Below are positions 26,556-35,760 of a stretch of 59,109 nucleotides of DNA, in pieces (the first letter of the stretch is position 1; each line of letters opens with the position of its first letter). The stretch comes from Planctomycetaceae bacterium. GTDB lineage: Bacteria > Planctomycetota > Planctomycetia > Planctomycetales > Planctomycetaceae. The position numbers and the translations under genes were made by a program. The notes below the pieces were generated by a model that saw only the letters and a list, made by a program, of their open reading frames with translations, did no database searches and had not been told where the DNA came from. The stretch covers positions 1 through 59,109 of the forward strand of contig OMIV01000118.1 of NCBI GenBank assembly GCA_900299185.1, read 5' to 3'.

Positions 26556-26686
26556 TCGCGAGCGAGGCTTGCGGTCGCCATGCTGCGGCTTGAGGCCTGG
26601 CTTTGACTCACAGCCAACTGTCCCCGATCGCTCATGTGTTTGAAAACGAAGACGGCTTTGCTGACTCTTAACCCATCAGGATTTCA

Positions 26687-28165
26687 ATGATGTCGCGACG
26701 ACTGCTCTTGCTGGTGCTCTCTCTTTTCACGTTCTTACCGCACGTCGCTTACTCAGCGGAGCAAGAAGAGGATTGGCAAGTCATTTACATGTCCAATCAA
26801 CGTGTTGGCTATGGCCGTTCGAAGATCGAAAAGGTCATGCGCGACAACAAGACGATCTACGTCACGAAGCACGAAGAACATCTCACGATGAAGCGCTTCG
26901 GGCAGAGCATCCGCATGGATTCGTCATCGGTCACCGAAGAGAACGAAGACGGCCAGTTGCTGTCCTACGTTTGGGAGATGAAGAACCCACCCGCTCAGAC
27001 GACGCGCAGTGTCGGTTCGGTGCTCGGTGGCAAACTGGAAGTCGAAACCACTGTCGGCGGTCAAACGAGCAAGCAGACCATCACTCTGGAAGCTGACGTG
27101 AAATCGTCGGCCTACCAGGACCGGCTAATGCGCTCGAAGCAACTGAAGAGCGGCGAGTCGCTCAGCTTCAAGATGTTCTCGCCGGAGTTCTCCAAGACCT
27201 GCACCATCAAGATCACCGCCGACGAGAAGCATACGGTCAAACTGCACGACAAGACCGAGCGTTCGTTGTTGAAAATGCGAGTTGCAAACTCGCTCCTTCC
27301 AGTCATCGAGATGCGAATGTACGTCGACGAAAACGGCGACGCGCTGCGCACCGAAGCCCCTCTGCTTGGCATGGTGACTTACTCGGTCTCGCGCGATGTC
27401 GCGCTGCAAGAGATCGCTGGAGCAGAACTGGATGTTGCCGTCGGAACGCTGGTGAAAGTGGCCAATCCGCCCGCCACTTTGATCAAGGCCAAGAAAGCCG
27501 TTCTGAAGATGACCGGTAAGGAGATCGACCTCGCGAAAGAGATCCCGAACACCAGCACTCAGTCGGTGAAAGCTCTGTCGAAGGAGACCATCGAGATCAC
27601 GCTCACTGCTCAGTCCGTGCCACGCAACTTGGTGCGCGGTCCGGTCAAAGAGAAGGGGTACCTGGGCGAGACTCAATTCCTGCAAGCCAAAGATCGGCGC
27701 GTCGTTGAACACGCAGAACGAGCATCTGCCGGTTCGGAAGATCCCGGCACGATCGCCCTTCGCATGGAGCAATACGTCTCAGAGAAGTTGACCAAGAAGA
27801 ACTTCTCGACAGCGCTGGCCTCAGCCGCCGAAGTGGCCGAGCGACTCGAGGGCGACTGCACCGAGCACGCCGTTCTATTGGCTGCGATGTTGCGTGCTAA
27901 GCAAATCCCGTCACGAGTCGCTGTCGGCTTTGTCTATGCCGACCGACTCGGAGCATTCGGCGGCCACATGTGGACCGAAGCGTTTCTCAACGACCAATGG
28001 GTGCCGCTGGACGGCACGCTGGGACTCGGCGGCATTGGTGCCAGTCACATCAAGCTCGCCGACAGCGACTTGGGAGACTCGGGCCCCGTACCAGTCGCGG
28101 CCTTTCTGCCAATCTTCAACATCATAAATAACGTGCAAATCGAAGTTGTGAACTTCGAGCGATAA
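26687..28165 (+). CDS. Exported transglutaminase-like protein
   Basis: The protein has 492 aa. A signal peptide (MMSRRLLLLVLSLFTFLPHVAYS) leads to a beta-rich N-terminal region (about 25-330) and a C-terminal transglutaminase-like domain. The Cys-His-Asp triad is visible as GDCTEHAVLLAAMLR, GGHMWTEAF and PLDGTLG. Bacterial members of this superfamily are usually proteases or peptide-modifying enzymes outside the cytoplasm. The start at 26687 follows CAGGATTTCA; a second adjacent ATG at 26690 is an alternative. The cyanophycinase-like gene follows 380 bp later on the same strand, with no terminator seen. Confidence 0.88.
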   Translation: MMSRRLLLLVLSLFTFLPHVAYSAEQEEDWQVIYMSNQRVGYGRSKIEKVMRDNKTIYVTKHEEHLTMKRFGQSIRMDSSSVTEENEDGQLLSYVWEMKNPPAQTTRSVGSVLGGKLEVETTVGGQTSKQTITLEADVKSSAYQDRLMRSKQLKSGESLSFKMFSPEFSKTCTIKITADEKHTVKLHDKTERSLLKMRVANSLLPVIEMRMYVDENGDALRTEAPLLGMVTYSVSRDVALQEIAGAELDVAVGTLVKVANPPATLIKAKKAVLKMTGKEIDLAKEIPNTSTQSVKALSKETIEITLTAQSVPRNLVRGPVKEKGYLGETQFLQAKDRRVVEHAERASAGSEDPGTIALRMEQYVSEKLTKKNFSTALASAAEVAERLEGDCTEHAVLLAAMLRAKQIPSRVAVGFVYADRLGAFGGHMWTEAFLNDQWVPLDGTLGLGGIGASHIKLADSDLGDSGPVPVAAFLPIFNIINNVQIEVVNFER

Positions 28166-28545
28166 GCAACAGCGACGAGAAGCTGAAGCTCATCACTCGA
28201 GCGCGATCATTGAGCCTATTCAATGCGTTCTTGGCGTCGTGATTCGAAAAAACGATCGTCATTCATCGACGCATCGGACTTCGCTATTTCCTAGTTTTTA
28301 GCCGTAAATTGCGGGTCTTCACGTTGACGCATTTGCTCAATCTGGCGCACAACTCCGCCCGCATGGAACGTCGCGAGATTGGAGTTCGCGTTGTCCATTG
28401 ATTCTGCGTACCAGCTTTGTTGATCGTCTTTGCCATCCGTATCTGAGGAAGGACGCCCGTTCGACGCGTGTCGCGCGAACGCCATTCGTAGTGGGACTAC
28501 GACGTAGTAGGACACTGCGACAGTCGCGATATGGTGAGGTGATTC
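28166..28545. other. Intergenic region, no confident gene
   Basis: About 380 bp separate two plus-strand genes. On the minus strand a short reading frame (stop near 28291) ends in HAGGVVRQIEQMRQREDPQF, which looks somewhat protein-like, but its only ATG near 28397 gives about 35 residues and it has no clear ribosome binding site. It is not called as a gene. No strong hairpin or repeat is seen. Confidence 0.3.
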
Positions 28546-29868
28546 GTGAAACCAGTGCTGCTTCTGCTCATCGCGTTGATCTGTGCGACCAATGTGCATG
28601 CTGCTGTTGGCCAAGAAGAGCAAATCGGTTCGCTCGTCATCATGGGTGGCAGCGAACGCTTTCGTAATCGAGAGATCTGGGAAGAGATTCGCGAGCTAGC
28701 TGGTGGAGCCGGTGCCAAGGTCGCAGTAATTCCAACGGCCTGCACTGAGCCGATTAAAGACACGCGCCGTGTGCTCACAACGCTCGAGAAGTTTGATCTC
28801 GAACCATTCCTGGTCCCGATGGCCAACAAGGGTTTCGAGATGACAGCGGCGGAATGCGCCAAAGATCCTGAGTGGGTGCGCAAGGTCCGCAACGCTGACT
28901 GCGTTTTTTTTGTTGGTGGCCGGCAAGACCGCATCGTGGATGCGCTGATTCTGCCGAACGGCGAAAAGTCACCAATGCTCGAAGCCATCTGGAGCGTCTA
29001 TCGCTCGGGCGGTGTTGTTGCCGGAACCAGCGCGGGTGCAGCCATCATGAGCCATTTCATGTATCGCGACGGACCCAATCCGCTGGCAGCGATGAAGAAC
29101 GGCGTGAAGCTCGGTAAGGAATTGGGAGCCGGGCTCGGCTTTCTCGATCACGATTGGTTCGTCGATCAGCACGCTCTCGTGCGAGGTCGTTTTGCTCGCA
29201 CCATTGCTGCCATGCATTCTTTGGATCTCGAATACGGCATCGGCGTCGACGAGAACACCGCCCTGATCGTCGAAGACGGCAAGCGTGCTCGCGTGGTTGG
29301 TCACAAGGGAGTGCTGTTGCTGAAGCTGTCAGAAGCCAAACGAGATCCCGTGATCAAGACCTTTAACTTGAAGAACGTCCAACTCAGTTATCTCGACCAA
29401 GGCGACTCGATCGATTTGGTGACTCATAAAGTCACGCCAGCCGACGAGAAGATGGACGACCAACTGCTCGACCCGAACGATGACAGCTATGACCCGTACT
29501 ACAACCACCGCATGTTCTACGCCGACATTCTCGGAAACTGTGTCGTGCCCGATCTGTTGGGTCGGTTGATCGACAACAAGCAATCCGAAGCCATCGGCTT
29601 GGCCTTCAATGCGGGTGATGCGGCGAACGAACCATCCGACGGTTACGAGTTCCGCTTCTATCGAGGTAAGGACAGCATCGGCTGGTTCACGACCGACTAT
29701 GGAGGCGAGGATTACACAGTGCTCAACATCCACTTGGACATTAAGCCGATTCGCATCACCGGCCCGCTCTACACTCACTACCAACAGATGGAAGCTGAGA
29801 TGGAAGCGATGGAAGCCGACATGGCCGCTGGCCTATCAGCCGCTGACCGTAAGCCTGATTCCGATTGA
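28546..29868 (+). CDS. Exported cyanophycinase-like serine peptidase (S51)
   Basis: The protein has 440 aa. A signal peptide (MKPVLLLLIALICATNVHA) precedes an S51-type domain with nucleophile Ser162 in GTSAGAA and the family segment HDWFVDQHALVRGRFART. The C-terminal part from about 280 is an extra domain. Cyanophycinases degrade cyanophycin (Arg-Asp polymer); exported ones could serve scavenging of polymer from other organisms. No cyanophycin synthetase is in the window. Translation starts at GTG, with GAGGTGA just upstream; the nearby ATG at 28531 runs into a stop. Confidence 0.88.
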   Translation: MKPVLLLLIALICATNVHAAVGQEEQIGSLVIMGGSERFRNREIWEEIRELAGGAGAKVAVIPTACTEPIKDTRRVLTTLEKFDLEPFLVPMANKGFEMTAAECAKDPEWVRKVRNADCVFFVGGRQDRIVDALILPNGEKSPMLEAIWSVYRSGGVVAGTSAGAAIMSHFMYRDGPNPLAAMKNGVKLGKELGAGLGFLDHDWFVDQHALVRGRFARTIAAMHSLDLEYGIGVDENTALIVEDGKRARVVGHKGVLLLKLSEAKRDPVIKTFNLKNVQLSYLDQGDSIDLVTHKVTPADEKMDDQLLDPNDDSYDPYYNHRMFYADILGNCVVPDLLGRLIDNKQSEAIGLAFNAGDAANEPSDGYEFRFYRGKDSIGWFTTDYGGEDYTVLNIHLDIKPIRITGPLYTHYQQMEAEMEAMEADMAAGLSAADRKPDSD

Positions 29869-30065
29869 TGCCGCAGCGGTCGGCGAGCACTCCTCCAACT
29901 CGCTGCCTTGGCCTGCCCATGATCGAGAGACCTCGCACCGGCAATGCCGTGAGAGATTGATCCGCTAAGCTGCTTGTCCATCGAGTCAAACCATGCTCGA
30001 TGAAACACGCTTCGCGACGTCTCAATCAACTCCGAGTTCTCTCATCTCCATTGGAAAGGCATCAC

Positions 30066-31073
30066 ATGGAATATCGCAATCTGGGGAAGTCCGGCGCCAA
30101 GGTCTCGCGCATTTGTCTGGGCACCATGATGTTTGGTGGCCAGACCAGCGAAGCCGATTCGACCCGCATCATTCATGACGCGATCGACCGCGGCATCAAC
30201 TTCATCGACACCGCCGACATGTACGTGGCCGGACAGTCGGAAGTCGTCACCGGCAGAGCGATTGCTGATCGTCGTTCGAAGGTGTTCCTGGCAACCAAGG
30301 GTGCTCAGAAGATGGGCGACGGTCCTAACGACCGAGGCGCCAGCCGTCTGCATATCAAGCAAGCACTCGACGCCAGCTTGAAGCGACTCGGCACTGATTA
30401 CGTTGATCTCTACTACGTCCATGTCCCGGACTACGACACGCCGATCGAAGAGACTTTGCGAGCACTCGATGACGTCGTTCGCGCTGGTAAGGTGCATTAC
30501 ATCGCTTGCTCCAACTTCCGAGCATGGCGTTTATGCGAAGCTTTGTGGACCAGCGACAAACTGGGGCTTAACGCCTTCTCGTGCGTGCAACCGCTTTACA
30601 ACATCGTGAACCGCGATGTGGAAGTTGAATTACTGCCGCTGTGCCAAAACAAAGGCGTGGGAGTTGTGACATACTCGCCGTTGGCGCGAGGCATCTTGTC
30701 CGGCAAGTACAAAGTCGGAGAGCCGTTCCCCGAGGGCAGCCGAGCTGCTCGCAAGGATGTCCGCATGCAGCAAGCTGAGCTGCGCGATGCGAGCCTCGAA
30801 ATCTCCCAAGAGATCACTCGCTACTGCACGACACAGAAGAAGTGCGCGACGAGCCAATTCTCCATCGCTTGGATACTGGCCAACCCGATCATCACGTCGG
30901 TCATTCTCGGCCCTCGCACGGTCGAGCAATGGGAGGACAACGTCGGCTGCATGAACATCAAAGTGACCGCCGAAGATGAAGCCTTCGTCGACAACTTGAT
31001 TCCGCTGGGTGAGCACAGCGGCAAGGGCTTCCAAGACTCGGCTTATCCTGTGCTTGGTCGGCCTCAGAAGTAG
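30066..31073 (+). CDS. Aldo/keto reductase
   Basis: The protein has 335 aa, a single AKR TIM barrel. The catalytic tetrad is visible: Asp48 and Tyr53 in FIDTADMY, Lys78 in ATKGA, His119 in YYVHVPD. The NADPH-binding end has SVILGPRTVEQWEDNV. The fold and GKSGAKVSRICLGTMMFG N-terminus fit the YghZ/Tas-like branch that reduces aldehydes and ketones; the substrate is unknown. The ATG at 30066 follows TTGGAAAGGCATCAC; a longer reading to 30000 is not supported. A bidirectional terminator follows. Confidence 0.92.
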   Translation: MEYRNLGKSGAKVSRICLGTMMFGGQTSEADSTRIIHDAIDRGINFIDTADMYVAGQSEVVTGRAIADRRSKVFLATKGAQKMGDGPNDRGASRLHIKQALDASLKRLGTDYVDLYYVHVPDYDTPIEETLRALDDVVRAGKVHYIACSNFRAWRLCEALWTSDKLGLNAFSCVQPLYNIVNRDVEVELLPLCQNKGVGVVTYSPLARGILSGKYKVGEPFPEGSRAARKDVRMQQAELRDASLEISQEITRYCTTQKKCATSQFSIAWILANPIITSVILGPRTVEQWEDNVGCMNIKVTAEDEAFVDNLIPLGEHSGKGFQDSAYPVLGRPQK

Positions 31074-31081
31074 CAACTCGG

Positions 31082-31109
31082 GGAGTGCCGCGAACATTCG
31101 CGGCACTCC
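31082..31109. terminator. Bidirectional terminator hairpin
   Basis: A perfect 13-bp stem (GGAGTGCCGCGAA with TTCGCGGCACTCC) and 2-nt loop are followed by TATTTGC. It sits between convergent genes, and its right edge touches the stop codon of the minus-strand gene at 31109. Confidence 0.8.
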
Positions 31110-31447
31110 TATTTGCTCCGACCGATCAGCAGCTTCTCGACGCTGAAGTCGTGTCGCAATTTCCACACTTGCAGCAAGACATAGCTTGCCATCGCGATGT
31201 TGCCCAACAGCATGATGGCCACGAACCAGCCCAAGCGGCGGCCCCAACAACACTCGCGCCACGCCAGCCACGCATAGAAGGTCAAGAAGCCGCAATAGGC
31301 GTCGGCCAAAGTCGCGACGAACCAGCGATCGGTCATCAGGTCTCGCGCTGCTGCAAACACGTTGCGTTCCAGCGAAGCCCATGTCGTCACGAACAACATG
31401 CCGATCAAAATCAGCGAGAACATGAGAGTCAGAGTCTTAGCCGCCAT
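31109..31447 (-). CDS. Small membrane protein, DUF1475-like
   Basis: The protein has 112 aa with three hydrophobic segments: MAAKTLTLMFSLILIGMLFV, a middle segment around TLADAYCGFLTFYAWLAW, and GWFVAIMLLGNIAMASYVLL. The pattern RDLMTDRWFVATLADAYCGF matches my recollection of DUF1475, a family without known function. It lies 45 bp downstream of metX on the same strand, so co-transcription is possible. The identification is from pattern memory only. Confidence 0.65.
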   Translation of the reverse strand: MAAKTLTLMFSLILIGMLFVTTWASLERNVFAAARDLMTDRWFVATLADAYCGFLTFYAWLAWRECCWGRRLGWFVAIMLLGNIAMASYVLLQVWKLRHDFSVEKLLIGRSK

Positions 31448-31491
31448 GACTTTCTTTCAGGACATCGCACCAGCTCAGAGGCTTGCCGGGC

Positions 31492-32697
31492 TTATTGAGC
31501 GCGAACGTTGATCAGCGTCTGCTCTAAGAATGGTCGCACCAGTTCTTCGAGTTGTTCGATCTCCAACAAGAAAGCGTCGTGACCGTAGGTGCTAGCTAAT
31601 TCGACGAACGTCACATGCCGTCGCGCCTCGATCAAAGCTTCTACGATCTCTTGAGACTGAGCCGTCGTGAAGAGCCAGTCCGACGTGTAAGACGCCAACA
31701 GGAATCGCGCGTTCGTGCGCCCGAGTGCTTTCGACAATGAGCCATAGGAACTAGCGAGATCGAAGTAGTCCATCGCATGCGTTAAGCACAGGTAGCTGTT
31801 GGCATCGAAGCGTTCGACGAAGCGCTTGCCTTGGTAATGCAGGTAGCTTTCGATTTGGAACTCAGTCTCGTGCGCCAGGTCATAAGCCAGCTTGTCGCTG
31901 TGTTGGAGACGACGACCGAACTTGCTCTCGATCGACACTTCCGACAAGTACGTGATGTGCGCGACCATGCGAGCCAAGGCGAGTCCGTAACGCGGACCTT
32001 CGGGCTGTTCGTAATAGTCGCCCTTGTTGAACTTGGGATCGGCTTGAATGGCTCGCCGACCAACCGCGTTGAACGCGATGCCTTGAGCGGACAACTTCGC
32101 CGCCGACGCCAAGCAAATGGCCGCGTGCATCTGATCGGGAAAGCGAGCCGTCCATTCGAGCAATTGCATGCCACCCAAGCTGCCGCCGATGACCGCCAAC
32201 AATTTCTCAACGCCCAGATAACGCACCAGCTCGGCATGTACTTTGACGATGTCGCCAACCGTGATGAATGGGAACTTCAAGCCGTATGGCTTGCCCGTTG
32301 CCGGATCAATGCTGCTGGGTCCGGTGGTGCCTTTGCAGCCGCTCAACGCATTCGCGCAGATCACGAAGTACTTGCTGGTGTCCAAGCCTTTGCCCGGACC
32401 AACGAACTCGTCCCACCAACCCGGCTTGCGTTCCTTAGGTCCATGCCAGCCAGCGACATGAGCATCACCAGACAGCGCGTGACAGACGAAGATGGCGTTG
32501 TCTTTGTTGGGAGAGAGCGTGCCGTAGGTCTCGTAGGCGATCGTGATCGGCCCAAACTGTTCGCCACTTTCGAGCTTCAAGCCATGTGGCGATTCGAAGA
32601 GCGTGACGTATTTCGTTTCGACGAAGCCCACGGAATCCGGGCCGGGTTGAATCGGCTCGTCGTTGGCTCGCAGTTCTGATTCCGGCGCGTCTTGCAT
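31492..32697 (-). CDS. metX: Homoserine O-acyltransferase MetX family
   Basis: The protein has 401 aa, an alpha/beta hydrolase. It transfers an acyl group from acetyl- or succinyl-CoA to homoserine in methionine synthesis. The nucleophile is Ser173 in GGSLGGMQLLEW; the Asp is in YTSDWLF and the His in YGHDAF (His373). NALSGCKGTTGPSS and the CHALSGDAHVAGW oxyanion region are typical. Acetyl versus succinyl preference is not fixed by sequence alone. The start at 32697 has a weak ribosome binding site. No MetY or sulphur-assimilation gene is in the window. Confidence 0.93.
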   Translation of the reverse strand: MQDAPESELRANDEPIQPGPDSVGFVETKYVTLFESPHGLKLESGEQFGPITIAYETYGTLSPNKDNAIFVCHALSGDAHVAGWHGPKERKPGWWDEFVGPGKGLDTSKYFVICANALSGCKGTTGPSSIDPATGKPYGLKFPFITVGDIVKVHAELVRYLGVEKLLAVIGGSLGGMQLLEWTARFPDQMHAAICLASAAKLSAQGIAFNAVGRRAIQADPKFNKGDYYEQPEGPRYGLALARMVAHITYLSEVSIESKFGRRLQHSDKLAYDLAHETEFQIESYLHYQGKRFVERFDANSYLCLTHAMDYFDLASSYGSLSKALGRTNARFLLASYTSDWLFTTAQSQEIVEALIEARRHVTFVELASTYGHDAFLLEIEQLEELVRPFLEQTLINVRAQ

Positions 32698-32877
32698 AGC
32701 GGCGATGTCTGTCAGTGAGGAGTGACAAGCTGCCCGATCGAACGTGAAAACGCTGCCAATCAGCCCTTCACACTCAGTTGCGGGGGCCGGATGTTAGCCC
32801 CGCTTTTCACAACCAGCCACGCAACACGAAACCTCAAAGAGTGTCGCCAAACAGCACGGCGGCAATCCGTCGAGGCA

Positions 32878-34050
32878 TCAGAACACGGCCTCAAACGCCG
32901 AGAAGTCATCGTCGAGCGACTGCGACCCACGCATCTGGCGCACATGATTCAGCAGCTCGTCCAACTTGGATTCGTTCGGCGGCGCGGACTGACCCATTAA
33001 GCTGATGAATTCATCCAGCGCCCACATGGAACCGTCAGGTCGAATGATCTCCTGACAGCCATCGCTGTAGATGTAGAGCTTGCTACCCGGTTCGATGACG
33101 TTGGAGCGTGTCTCGAATTCCCACGGCATCATGCCAATGACCGGACCGGTCGAATAAAGCCGTTCGAGATTGCCTCGCGGGTCGAACAACAACCCGTCGG
33201 GATGTCCGCCATTCGCCCAGCGCAAGGTGCGAGTCGACTGCTGATAGATGCCGTACCAAATTGAGAAGAACTTGTCGCCGTATTGGTCCATTTGGAAGAC
33301 GTCATTCGCGGCGGCCAGCACTTGGCTCGGATTGCGAAAGTCTGTGTTGGGTAACGACCGCGATCTCAACACGTTCATGACGGTGACGGAATACAGCGCC
33401 GAGTCCAAGCCGTGCCCCGTTACATCGAGTAGGTACATCGCGAAGTGATCATCGTCGAGCCAGTGATAGCCGAACGTGTCGCCGCCGAGGTTCGTGGATG
33501 GCACAAAGCTCCAAGTGATCTTCGCTGGCTTGTCGGTCGGCTGCGGTAACAGGGACCGCACGTACTTCGTCGCGGCACCAATTTGTCGAGTGAGCTGCGA
33601 CTCGCGCCGCGCGATCTCGGCATACGCCTGATTGCGTTCGAGCAGATTGATGTAGCCCTTCGAGTGATACCGAATGCGAGCCACCAGCTCGATTTTGTCC
33701 GGCAGTTTGACCAAGTAATCGTTCGCACCTTGAGCGAAGCACTCGGCTTTGACGGTCGCTTCTTCCTTCGTCGACAGCACGATCAGCGGAGTGTCCTTGG
33801 TCGTTGGGTTCGCTCGATAGAACCTCACCAAGGTCAGCCCATCAACTCCCGGCATGACCAGGTCTTGCAGGATCACCGTCGGTGTGACGCGATTCGCGGT
33901 AGGAATCGCTTGCGCGGGATCGGTGCAAGCATGGAAGTCGATATCGAGCTGATCGGCCAACATCCGGCGCACAGCTTCGGCAATGAAAGCTTGGTCGTCG
34001 ACGAGCAATACCGTGATGCGAAAATCAGCCTTGGCAGTTGGTGCGGTCAT
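32878..34050 (-). CDS. WspR-like receiver domain fused to PP2C (SpoIIE/RsbU) phosphatase
   Basis: The protein has 390 aa. The receiver domain (about 12-135) has phosphoacceptor Asp63 in ILQDLVMPGVDG, and QGANDYLVKLPDKIELVARI; several stretches recall the receiver of Pseudomonas WspR. A helical linker (135-180) leads to a PP2C-type phosphatase (about 185-390) with GGDTFGYHW, LLDVTGHGLDSAL, YSDGCQEI and a final DDDF metal-binding run. The output is therefore phosphoserine dephosphorylation, as in anti-sigma partner switching, where WspR has a diguanylate cyclase. The ATG at 34050 is preferred to a TTG one codon earlier. It follows the WspF-like gene by 236 bp. Confidence 0.9.
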   Translation of the reverse strand: MTAPTAKADFRITVLLVDDQAFIAEAVRRMLADQLDIDFHACTDPAQAIPTANRVTPTVILQDLVMPGVDGLTLVRFYRANPTTKDTPLIVLSTKEEATVKAECFAQGANDYLVKLPDKIELVARIRYHSKGYINLLERNQAYAEIARRESQLTRQIGAATKYVRSLLPQPTDKPAKITWSFVPSTNLGGDTFGYHWLDDDHFAMYLLDVTGHGLDSALYSVTVMNVLRSRSLPNTDFRNPSQVLAAANDVFQMDQYGDKFFSIWYGIYQQSTRTLRWANGGHPDGLLFDPRGNLERLYSTGPVIGMMPWEFETRSNVIEPGSKLYIYSDGCQEIIRPDGSMWALDEFISLMGQSAPPNESKLDELLNHVRQMRGSQSLDDDFSAFEAVF

Positions 34051-34286
34051 CAAATGGCCCTGAGATCGAAATCGAAAACCGTAACTGTGGGAGACTTAGC
34101 TTGATCGAATGCTGGTCGGGAAATCTAAGCCAGTGGAAATCGGCAGTAGTTCTTAGCGAGAAGAGTTCCAGAGCAGTCCATTGTTGAGACTCGCAGGTTA
34201 CGAGTGACTTCATCTCTGTCGGAGTAAGAAGTTCGTGAAATCGACTGACACCGACCAACGACTCGGTCCAAGGATGCATCTTCTGT

Positions 34287-35414
34287 CTATTTGGCTGCCA
34301 TGCGTCGAATGAGAGCTTCGAAATGGACGGCCATGTCTTTTAATGGCAGCACTCTCGACGCAGCCCCAATCAAAGTCGCCGCCTTGGGCATGCCATAAAC
34401 GACACAGCTTTCTTTGTCTTGAGCCACCGTATGCCAGCCCGCTCGACGCAGATCAAGCAAGCCTTGAGCACCGTCGTCACCCATACCAGTTAGCAGCGCT
34501 GCCACGCACGGAGTCGCCCAATGCTGAGCAAAGCTTTGGAACAAGACATCAACGGACGGCTTATAAGGGCACAAGATCGGGTCGAGCGTGTAGCCGAGCG
34601 TGCCGGCCTTGCGCAGTTGCAAGTGCTGCGTGCTGTTTGCCACAAGCACCACACCTCTTGTCGGCACGTCTCCGTTCATCGCCAGACGAACCTTGAGTTT
34701 GCAGCGATCCTTCAACCACGTGGCCAACTCACCCACGAACTCGCCGCCGATGTGCTGAGCGATCACCACCGCTCCCGGAAAGTCCGCCGGGAATTTGGAC
34801 AAGATCGTTTCCAGAGCTGGCGGTCCGCCGGTGGAAGCTCCAATCAATAAGACCGGAGGAGCATTCATGAATTGCTCAGCAGCGATCGCTCGTTGAGCTG
34901 CCGCCGCTGCTGCAGCCAATCGCAATCCGGAATCCGAAGCAGCTCGATCTGATGCGCTAACTTGGATCGCCTTTAAGATCGTGCTGTCGCTGGCTGACGT
35001 CGATGCAGCCGACTTGATGCGCCGACTAACGCCTTCAACCTTGGTAAACTTAGCCAGCAATTCAGCACCGGCTTTGACAGGCGCTTCGGTCGCCAACGAC
35101 GGAGTCATGACAGCATCAAAGGCACCGTGACCCAACGCCTGACAGACCAACGAAAAGTTCCGAGCAACGTCTCCGGTAACAACCAAGATCGGACAAGGCG
35201 CGGACTGCATGATGAGCTTCGTCGCTTCAGCACCGTCCATCTTCGGCATGACGAGATCCATCAAGATCACATCAGGCCGATCAGCAATCGCTTTCTGAAC
35301 CGCTTCGTCACCGTCCTTCGCGATCCAGGCGATCGTGTGGGACGGCTCTGATTGAACAACTCGTCGCAGTACTCCGACCGCGATGAGCTGATCATTGACG
35401 ATGGCAACTCTCAC
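34287..35414 (-). CDS. CheB/WspF-type protein-glutamate methylesterase
   Basis: The protein has 375 aa. A receiver domain (about 1-110; Asp53 in ILMDLVMPKMDG) is joined by an Ala/Ser-rich linker (about 130-185) to a CheB methylesterase domain with Ser194 (GASTGG), His221 (AQHIGGEF) and Asp in GMGDDGAQG. GHGAFDAVMTP and ASCVVYGMPKAA-like text (SCVVYGMPKAA) resemble WspF. It should demethylate glutamates of chemoreceptors, but no receptor, CheA, CheR or CheW gene lies in the window. A GTG start at 35414 is chosen: AAGGAC lies 7 nt upstream and the product starts MRVAIVND, as WspF does. The GTG five codons earlier lacks a ribosome binding site. Confidence 0.9.
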   Translation of the reverse strand: MRVAIVNDQLIAVGVLRRVVQSEPSHTIAWIAKDGDEAVQKAIADRPDVILMDLVMPKMDGAEATKLIMQSAPCPILVVTGDVARNFSLVCQALGHGAFDAVMTPSLATEAPVKAGAELLAKFTKVEGVSRRIKSAASTSASDSTILKAIQVSASDRAASDSGLRLAAAAAAAQRAIAAEQFMNAPPVLLIGASTGGPPALETILSKFPADFPGAVVIAQHIGGEFVGELATWLKDRCKLKVRLAMNGDVPTRGVVLVANSTQHLQLRKAGTLGYTLDPILCPYKPSVDVLFQSFAQHWATPCVAALLTGMGDDGAQGLLDLRRAGWHTVAQDKESCVVYGMPKAATLIGAASRVLPLKDMAVHFEALIRRMAAK

Positions 35415-35760
35415 TTCGATGTCCTTCACTTACGTGCAAACACTAGGTAGCAGAAATTATCGAGCCTGCGATGAGCGCTACAGGGGATTTCAACAAGAGA
35501 GGACAATAACCGCGACCAACGTAAACGCGGTTCTTAACAATACCAATGCGTGCCCTTGAAACTCACTCGAAACTGCTCTGTCACACTGGAAGACGCATCG
35601 ACAGCTTGGAGCCGATGCGCACGCCTTAGTCGTTCTTCGCGAGGCCGCGAAAGACGTAGCTAAGTTCGCCCGAACGGGGCCGTGCCTACACAACTCCGAC
35701 TTAGCCACGCTCTGGCGAGTGTGGCAACGGAAAGCCTCCATCCTCGCCACGAGCAGTAGG
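35415..35760. other. Intergenic region with short hairpins, no gene
   Basis: This 346-bp gap lies between two minus-strand genes and should carry the promoter of the WspF-like gene. It contains CTTCGCGAGGCCGCGAAAG and GCCACGCTCTGGCGAGTGTGG, both able to form hairpins and similar in style to the dispersed repeats elsewhere, but neither recurs in this window. Confidence 0.4.

Noticed and set aside
28291-28397. Short minus-strand frame ending in HAGGVVRQIEQMRQREDPQF
   Set aside because: It looks slightly protein-like, but it has about 35 codons from its only reasonable ATG and no clear ribosome binding site. It was left as a note in the gap.
32780-32803. GCGGGG...CCCCGC hairpin upstream of metX, considered as a SAM-type riboswitch part
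   Set aside because: It is a single short hairpin with no further conserved riboswitch elements. Its T-run faces the plus strand, where no gene ends, so neither a riboswitch nor a metX terminator can be supported.
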